From: Thiosocius sp942490985
GTDB taxonomy: Bacteria; Pseudomonadota; Gammaproteobacteria; Chromatiales; Chromatiaceae
Assembly: GCA_942490985.1 (NCBI GenBank)
Contig: CALNYW010000004.1
Span: 62,001-126,000 of the forward strand
Length of the DNA stretch: 64,000 nucleotides
Direction of reading: 5' to 3'
Position 1 is the stretch's first letter. Every line of letters begins with the position of its first letter. Below, piece after piece: positions 60,171 to 64,000 of this stretch. The translations under genes and the position numbers were made by a program. The notes beneath the pieces were generated by a model. That model made no database searches and had not been told where the DNA came from. It worked only from the letters and a program-made list of their open reading frames with translations.

Positions 60171-60875
60171 ATGGCCAGGATGCGCGCTACGCCAGTGGCG
60201 ACCGCAACAGGGACGTACAGTGGCAATCTCATTTTTTGGGGGTTGCTGATCGGTGCTTTTGTGGTCCTGCTGATCTCCGATTGGCTCGGCGTTGCGCCAG
60301 CCGCGATGGCCCGAATTTCCCCAGGCCTCAGCGCCGACACAGCGCTGTTAGCCGGTCTTCTGACCGGGCTCGGCATGGGATTTGTCGTTGTGCAACGTCG
60401 CAGGTCCGACGTCGATGCCGCGCTGCGGGACCCGGCGACAGGTCTGCTGCACCGCGCGCACGCCGATGTCGTCGCGGCCCGCTTGATCGCCCGCGACGAC
60501 CGGGATGGTGTCAGCCGATTGGCGTTGGCCCTCTTCGAAATAGCCGATGACGAGGTGATCGTCAGGCGATACGGTCAGGCGGCGTTGGAACGGCTATTGG
60601 CGATGGTGGCCGAGACGCTGCGCACCCAATGTCGAGGAGCTGATTTGCCGTTTCGCCTTGATCGCCGCGTCCTCGGCGTGTATCTGACTACCGAAGACAC
60701 TGCCTCGGCCGAAGGGTTTGTGCGACGCATCTCGGTGTTGCTTGTCTCGCAGCAACTGGACTGGCGAGGCGATGTCCTGAAGCCTGTCGTGAGCGGCAAG
60801 ATCATGATGCGCCCCGCTGGCCAGTCGCTCGACGCACTGCAGATTGAGGCACTTGCGCAGTCGGGCAGTGCTTGA
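60171..60875 (+). CDS. Membrane protein with degenerate GGDEF-like domain
   Basis: The 234-residue protein has two membrane helices (about 20-40 and 53-75), then a domain that follows the pattern of a diguanylate cyclase: DPATGLLHRAHAD at the start and FRLDRRVLGVYL where RxGGDEF would be. The catalytic residues are absent, so it cannot make c-di-GMP. It may bind a partner or nucleotide. The ATG at 60171 is preferred over a TTG at 60138. Confidence 0.6.
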   Translation: MARMRATPVATATGTYSGNLIFWGLLIGAFVVLLISDWLGVAPAAMARISPGLSADTALLAGLLTGLGMGFVVVQRRRSDVDAALRDPATGLLHRAHADVVAARLIARDDRDGVSRLALALFEIADDEVIVRRYGQAALERLLAMVAETLRTQCRGADLPFRLDRRVLGVYLTTEDTASAEGFVRRISVLLVSQQLDWRGDVLKPVVSGKIMMRPAGQSLDALQIEALAQSGSA

Positions 60876-60894
60876 TCCGGCCTGTGCAGGATCC

Positions 60895-61755
60895 TCAGCT
60901 CGACCGTTGATGCAGTTCGGCCGCCAATAGGGTGTTCTCCAGCAGCGTTGCGACCGTCATCGGGCCGACGCCGCCGGGCACAGGCGTTATCCAGCCGGCG
61001 ATTTCCTGGACTGCAGCGGTATCGACATCACCACACAGGCTGCCGTCTTCCAGCCGGTTGATGCCGACATCGATAACGATCGCGCCGGGCTTGATCCAAT
61101 CGGACTTGACGAAAGCGGGCACGCCAACCGCGGCGACCACGATGTCCGCGCCACGCACCTTGCCCGGCAGATCACGCGTTTTGCTGTGACAGACGGTGAC
61201 CGTGCATCGCGCCATCAGGAGTTCCAGAAACATCGGCCGACCGACGATATTCGACTGGCCGATGATCACCGCATCTTTGCCGACCAACGGGACGCCGGTC
61301 GTCGCCAACATCGTCATCACGCCTTTCGGCGTGCAGGGGCGCAGGACCGGCTGCCGTAAAGCCAGCCGGCCGACGTTGTAGGGGTGGAAACCATCGACGT
61401 CCTTGGTGGGCAGGATGCGCTCGGTCACTGCGTCCGCATCGATTTGGTCGGGCAACGGTAGCTGAACCAGGATGCCGTCCACGTCGTCGCGCGCATTCAA
61501 CTCATCGACCAGACCCAATAGCTCTGCCTGGGTGGTGGTGGCAGGCATTCGTATCAGCTCAGACGCAAAGCCGACCTGTTCGCAGGCCTTCTGCTTGTTG
61601 CGGACATAGACCTGCGATGCCGGGTTTTCGCCAACCAAGACAACGACCAGGCCTGGCGCCCGTTGTCCATCGGCGAGGCGTCGCTGCACGTCGGCTGCGA
61701 TCTGCTCGCGCAGGTCATTGGCGATGGCTTTTCCGTCGAGAAGTTGGGCACTCAT
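60895..61755 (-). CDS. folD: Bifunctional methylenetetrahydrofolate dehydrogenase/cyclohydrolase FolD
   Basis: A 286-residue FolD with YVRNKQKACEQVGF (catalytic Lys), LPLPDQID and the dinucleotide site IIGQSNIVGRPM, plus PVPGGVGPMTVA. It interconverts methylene- and formyl-tetrahydrofolate, supporting purine synthesis (purL) and using serine-derived C1 units from GlyA nearby. The start is the ATG at 61755; the longer frame runs antisense through the tRNA genes and is not real. Confidence 0.95.
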   Translation of the reverse strand: MSAQLLDGKAIANDLREQIAADVQRRLADGQRAPGLVVVLVGENPASQVYVRNKQKACEQVGFASELIRMPATTTQAELLGLVDELNARDDVDGILVQLPLPDQIDADAVTERILPTKDVDGFHPYNVGRLALRQPVLRPCTPKGVMTMLATTGVPLVGKDAVIIGQSNIVGRPMFLELLMARCTVTVCHSKTRDLPGKVRGADIVVAAVGVPAFVKSDWIKPGAIVIDVGINRLEDGSLCGDVDTAAVQEIAGWITPVPGGVGPMTVATLLENTLLAAELHQRSS

Positions 61756-61878
61756 AGCGTTGCTTTGTCGCTCAGGGGATTTGGCAGGCTGGCGATAATA
61801 CCAGACCAAATTCACAAGATTGACGGGTTTGCAGCGCGCGCGTAAGATTTCGTTCCTCCGTAAAAAAGTTGCGGAAAA

Positions 61879-61955
61879 CGGGGTATAGCGCAGTCTGGTA
61901 GCGCGCCTGCTTTGGGAGCAGGATGTCGGGAGTTCGAATCTCTCTACCCCGACCA
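61879..61955 (+). tRNA. tRNA-Pro (TGG)
   Basis: Acceptor CGGGGTA pairs with TACCCCG; D-arm TAGCGCAG, anticodon loop CTTTGGG (anticodon TGG) and TTCGAATC are in place; the CCA end is encoded. Confidence 0.96.
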
Positions 61956-62045
61956 AACAACGCCGCGTCGCGGTCGGCCTAACCTGCAGACGGCACGCCG
62001 CCGCTGAAGCGCCCCGGTTTGCGATAGACTGCGCTGGCGGCCTCG

Positions 62046-62122
62046 GCCCCGATAGCTCAGTTGGATAGAGCAGCGGACTTCTAATCCGCAGGCCGGGGGT
62101 TCGAATCCTCCTCGGGGCGCCA
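62046..62122 (+). tRNA. tRNA-Arg (TCT)
   Basis: Acceptor GCCCCGA pairs with TCGGGGC; anticodon loop CTTCTAA (anticodon TCT), GGTTCGAATCC T-loop, and encoded CCA. Reads AGA codons. Confidence 0.96.
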
Positions 62123-62189
62123 ATTCCGCTGCGAGGGAGTGCGGCGCTGGCCAATGGTTCGGTCTGTTTGTCGGCAACTACGTTTTTAT

Positions 62190-62266
62190 GGTGGGCGTAG
62201 CTCAGTTGGTAGAGCCCTGGATTGTGATTCCAGTGGTCGTGGGTTCGAGCCCCATCGTCCACCCCA
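62190..62266 (+). tRNA. tRNA-His (GTG)
   Basis: Acceptor GTGGGCG pairs with CGTCCAC and the extra G(-1) at 62190 faces C73 at 62263, the hallmark of tRNA-His. The anticodon loop TTGTGAT gives GTG; CCA is encoded. Confidence 0.95.
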
Positions 62267-62272
62267 ACTTCG

Positions 62273-62307
62273 AACAAGGCGGTACGCAACGTATCGCCTT
62301 GTTTTTT
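62273..62307 (+). terminator. Intrinsic terminator of the tRNA cluster
   Basis: AACAAGGCG...CGCCTTGTT pairs with a GTAC-rich loop and is followed by six T residues. It closes the Pro-Arg-His transcript. Confidence 0.85.
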
Positions 62308-62410
62308 CAAATGAATGTCCATGAATTGGGCGCCGTTGAGAGCTTGACCGCCAACCACCACTGGCGCAAACTCTGCCCTTAATAACCGCGTGTCCAGTGC
62401 GACGCCGGCC

Positions 62411-62431
62411 ACGGCCCCCATGCGGGGCCGT
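62411..62431 (+). promoter_or_regulatory. GC-rich hairpin in the glyA leader
   Basis: ACGGCCCC-catgc-GGGGCCGT has eight pairs and is followed by TTTGTGTTT. It is placed 35 bases before glyA and could be a weak terminator or attenuator; no recognisable riboswitch core surrounds it. Confidence 0.45.
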
Positions 62432-62466
62432 TTGTGTTTCACGAACGCTATTTTCAGGGGTAAAAG

Positions 62467-63723
62467 ATGTTCGGCAAAGATATGTGCATCGCAGGCTATG
62501 ACGACGAACTCGCCGAGGCGATGCGGTCTGAGGAACAGCGCCAGGAAGAGCACATCGAGCTGATCGCCTCTGAGAACTACACCAGCCCCCGGGTGCTCGA
62601 GGCGCAAGGGTCGGTGTTGACCAACAAATACGCGGAAGGTTATCCGGCAAAGCGGTATTACGGCGGCTGCGAGTACGTCGACAAGGCGGAGCAGCTCGCG
62701 ATCGATCGGGCGAAGGCCTTGTTCGGCGCCGACTATGCCAATGTCCAGCCGCATTCCGGGTCGCAGGCCAACTCGGCGGTGTTCATGGCGCTTTGCCAGC
62801 CGGGTGACACTATCCTGGGTATGAGCCTGGCCGATGGTGGACATCTGACCCACGGTGCAAAGCCGAACTTCTCCGGCAAGATCTACAACCCGGTGCAGTA
62901 CGGCATCAACAACGACACCGGCGAGATCGACTATGACCAGGTAGAGCGCCTTGCCCAGGAGCACAAACCGCGGATGATCATAGCGGGCTTTTCAGCCTAT
63001 TCGCGGATCGTCGATTGGCAACGTTTTCGGGACATTGCAGACGCCGTGGGCGCCTACCTGCTGGTCGATATGGCGCACATCGCCGGGCTGGTTGCGGCCG
63101 GCGTCTATCCCAGCCCGGTTCAGATCGCAGACGTCACGACGACGACAACGCACAAGACCTTGCGCGGACCGCGCGCCGGCTTGATCCTTGCGAAGGCCAA
63201 CCCGGAGATTGAGAAGAAACTGAATTCGGCCGTGTTTCCCGGCGGTCAGGGTGGACCGCTGATGCACGTGATCGCCGCGAAGGCCGTGGCCTTCAAAGAA
63301 GCCATGGAGCCGACGTTCGTCGACTATCAAAAACAGGTGGTCAAGAATGCCCAGGCGATGGCGACCGTTTTCATGGATCGCGGCTATGACGTGGTGTCGA
63401 AAGGCACCGACGATCATTTGTTTCTGGTGAGCTTCATCGAGGCGGGTTTGACCGGTAAGGATGTCGATGCCTGGCTCGGTGCGGCCAACATTACGGTCAA
63501 CAAAAATGCCGTGCCAAATGATCCGCAGTCGCCCTTTGTGACTTCGGGAATCCGGGTCGGCACGCCCGCGGTTACCACCCGTGGCTTTGGTGAAGCCGAG
63601 TGTCGCGAACTGGCCGGCTGGATGTGTGACGTGATCGATGGGCGCGGTGATGCAGCGGTTATCGAAACGGCAAAGGCCAGCGTGTTGGCCATTTGCGCAA
63701 AGCATCCGGTCTATGAGCATTAA
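62467..63723 (+). CDS. glyA: Serine hydroxymethyltransferase
   Basis: A 418-residue PLP enzyme with the Schiff-base K230 (TTTTTHKTLRGPR) and ELIASENYTS, KYAEGYPAKRYYGG motifs. It converts serine and tetrahydrofolate to glycine and methylene-THF, feeding FolD, purine and thymidylate synthesis. The ATG at 62467 follows CAGGGG. nrdR lies 87 bases downstream. Confidence 0.97.
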   Translation: MFGKDMCIAGYDDELAEAMRSEEQRQEEHIELIASENYTSPRVLEAQGSVLTNKYAEGYPAKRYYGGCEYVDKAEQLAIDRAKALFGADYANVQPHSGSQANSAVFMALCQPGDTILGMSLADGGHLTHGAKPNFSGKIYNPVQYGINNDTGEIDYDQVERLAQEHKPRMIIAGFSAYSRIVDWQRFRDIADAVGAYLLVDMAHIAGLVAAGVYPSPVQIADVTTTTTHKTLRGPRAGLILAKANPEIEKKLNSAVFPGGQGGPLMHVIAAKAVAFKEAMEPTFVDYQKQVVKNAQAMATVFMDRGYDVVSKGTDDHLFLVSFIEAGLTGKDVDAWLGAANITVNKNAVPNDPQSPFVTSGIRVGTPAVTTRGFGEAECRELAGWMCDVIDGRGDAAVIETAKASVLAICAKHPVYEH

Positions 63724-63748
63724 CCGCCCACCAATCATCCGTCCGCCT

Positions 63749-63764
63749 GGCCGCATATGCGGCC
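63749..63764. other. Perfect palindrome between glyA and nrdR
   Basis: GGCCGCATATGCGGCC reads the same on both strands. It has no T-tract, so it is not a clear terminator; it may be an operator or chance. Confidence 0.3.
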
Positions 63765-63809
63765 GGCCGTGTATGGCAGGGCCCTATTGGGACGTCGTTT
63801 GGTGATCTG

Positions 63810-64000
63810 ATGCGCTGTCCATTCTGCGGAGCCCAAGATACCAAGGTGGTTGATTCCCGCCTGCACGGTGACGGCGACCAGGTTCGGCGGCGGCGCGAAT
63901 GCACTGTCTGTAAAGAACGCTTCACGACCTACGAAGGTGCGGAATTGAGTCTTCCGCGTGTGGTCAAGAGTGATGGTCGCCGGGTCAACTTCGATGGTCG
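63810..64000 (+). CDS. nrdR: Transcriptional repressor NrdR (3' end outside the window)
   Basis: The first 63 codons show the NrdR zinc ribbon, CPFCGAQDTKVVDSR...CTVCKERFTTYE, and the beginning of the ATP-cone (LPRVVKSDGRRVNFD). NrdR senses ATP/dATP and represses ribonucleotide reductase genes at NrdR boxes, a likely pair of which lies before nrdD at 17820-17866. The glyA-nrdR order is common in Proteobacteria. Confidence 0.95.
   Translation, partial: MRCPFCGAQDTKVVDSRLHGDGDQVRRRRECTVCKERFTTYEGAELSLPRVVKSDGRRVNFDG

Noticed and set aside
62310..62466. Glycine riboswitch before glyA
   Set aside because: Only a single GC-rich hairpin is visible; there is no tandem aptamer pattern in this short leader.
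60895..62964. A single 689-codon minus-strand ORF
   Set aside because: Only the last 286 codons are FolD. The rest runs antisense through three tRNA genes and the glyA start and has no protein character.
1..64000. CRISPR arrays, insertion sequences, prophage or rRNA
   Set aside because: I saw no regularly spaced repeats, transposase or integrase ORFs, phage structural genes or rRNA sequence on either strand.

Overview
The window is an almost fully coding stretch of a sulfur-oxidising gammaproteobacterium. It is probably Chromatiales or a relative; the genus cannot be settled from the sequence. Three things place it. The first three genes are the 3' end of a reverse-type dsr operon (dsrN-dsrR-dsrS). 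A rhodanese-tusA-dsrE2 sulfur-relay cluster lies beside the siroheme synthase cysG. A Gly/Tyr/Asn-rich exported protein looks like a sulfur globule envelope protein. The housekeeping genes (bamC, dapA, purL, slyX, hslR, pepN, gcvR) are typical of Gammaproteobacteria. No photosynthesis genes, CRISPR array, transposase or rRNA were seen.

Layout. 1-4.3 kb: dsrN (5' end outside the window), dsrR, dsrS, an HTH/coiled-coil protein and a ferredoxin-reductase-like flavoprotein. 4.3-7.3 kb: a sparser accessory patch with a P-loop NTPase, a possible gene fragment, a lipoprotein and a small exported protein. 7.3-12.9 kb: a sucrose-type glycoside module (GH13_18 phosphorylase-like enzyme, sucrose-phosphatase-like HAD enzyme, GH100 invertase) interrupted by a tandem universal stress protein. 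12.9-14.2 kb: a BLUF photoreceptor divergent from a DsrC-like protein that lacks the usual terminal cysteine. 14.2-17.9 kb: an anaerobic ribonucleotide reductase operon in which the glycyl-radical domain is a separate 59-residue ORF behind nrdD. It is preceded by a pair of NrdR-like boxes and an FNR-like box.

18-29.3 kb: hslR, grxC, pepN, cbiX, an ATM1-type ABC exporter, cca and a NarXL-like two-component pair. 29.3-32.9 kb: a small inverted-repeat element, a rhodanese, cysG, and rhd-tusA-dsrE2 ending in a strong terminator. 32.9-46 kb: fadL, a LysR regulator, an AI-2E family permease, a FimX-like degenerate GGDEF-EAL response regulator divergent from a hybrid kinase, phoH, bcp, gcvR and a GalT-family transferase. 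46-58 kb: dapA-bamC-MBL hydrolase-purL-slyX, then msrP-msrQ with msrQ frameshifted, a GNAT enzyme and a DUF815 ATPase, and the sulfur globule gene. 58-64 kb: ettA, a degenerate GGDEF membrane protein, folD, a tRNA Pro-Arg-His cluster, glyA, and the start of nrdR.

How the parts fit. DsrAB (outside the window) needs siroheme, which CysG makes; DsrN is thought to amidate it. Rhd, TusA and DsrE2 carry persulfide sulfur towards Dsr. Sulfur stored in globules would be enclosed by the envelope protein. FNR-like and NrdR-like sites in front of nrdD, together with the nrdR gene at the right end, suggest that low oxygen and dNTP status control the anaerobic reductase. The most unusual features are the split glycyl-radical reductase, the DsrC-like protein lacking its terminal cysteine, the GH13_18 enzyme with a large insertion beside SPP and GH100 genes, and the msrQ frameshift.
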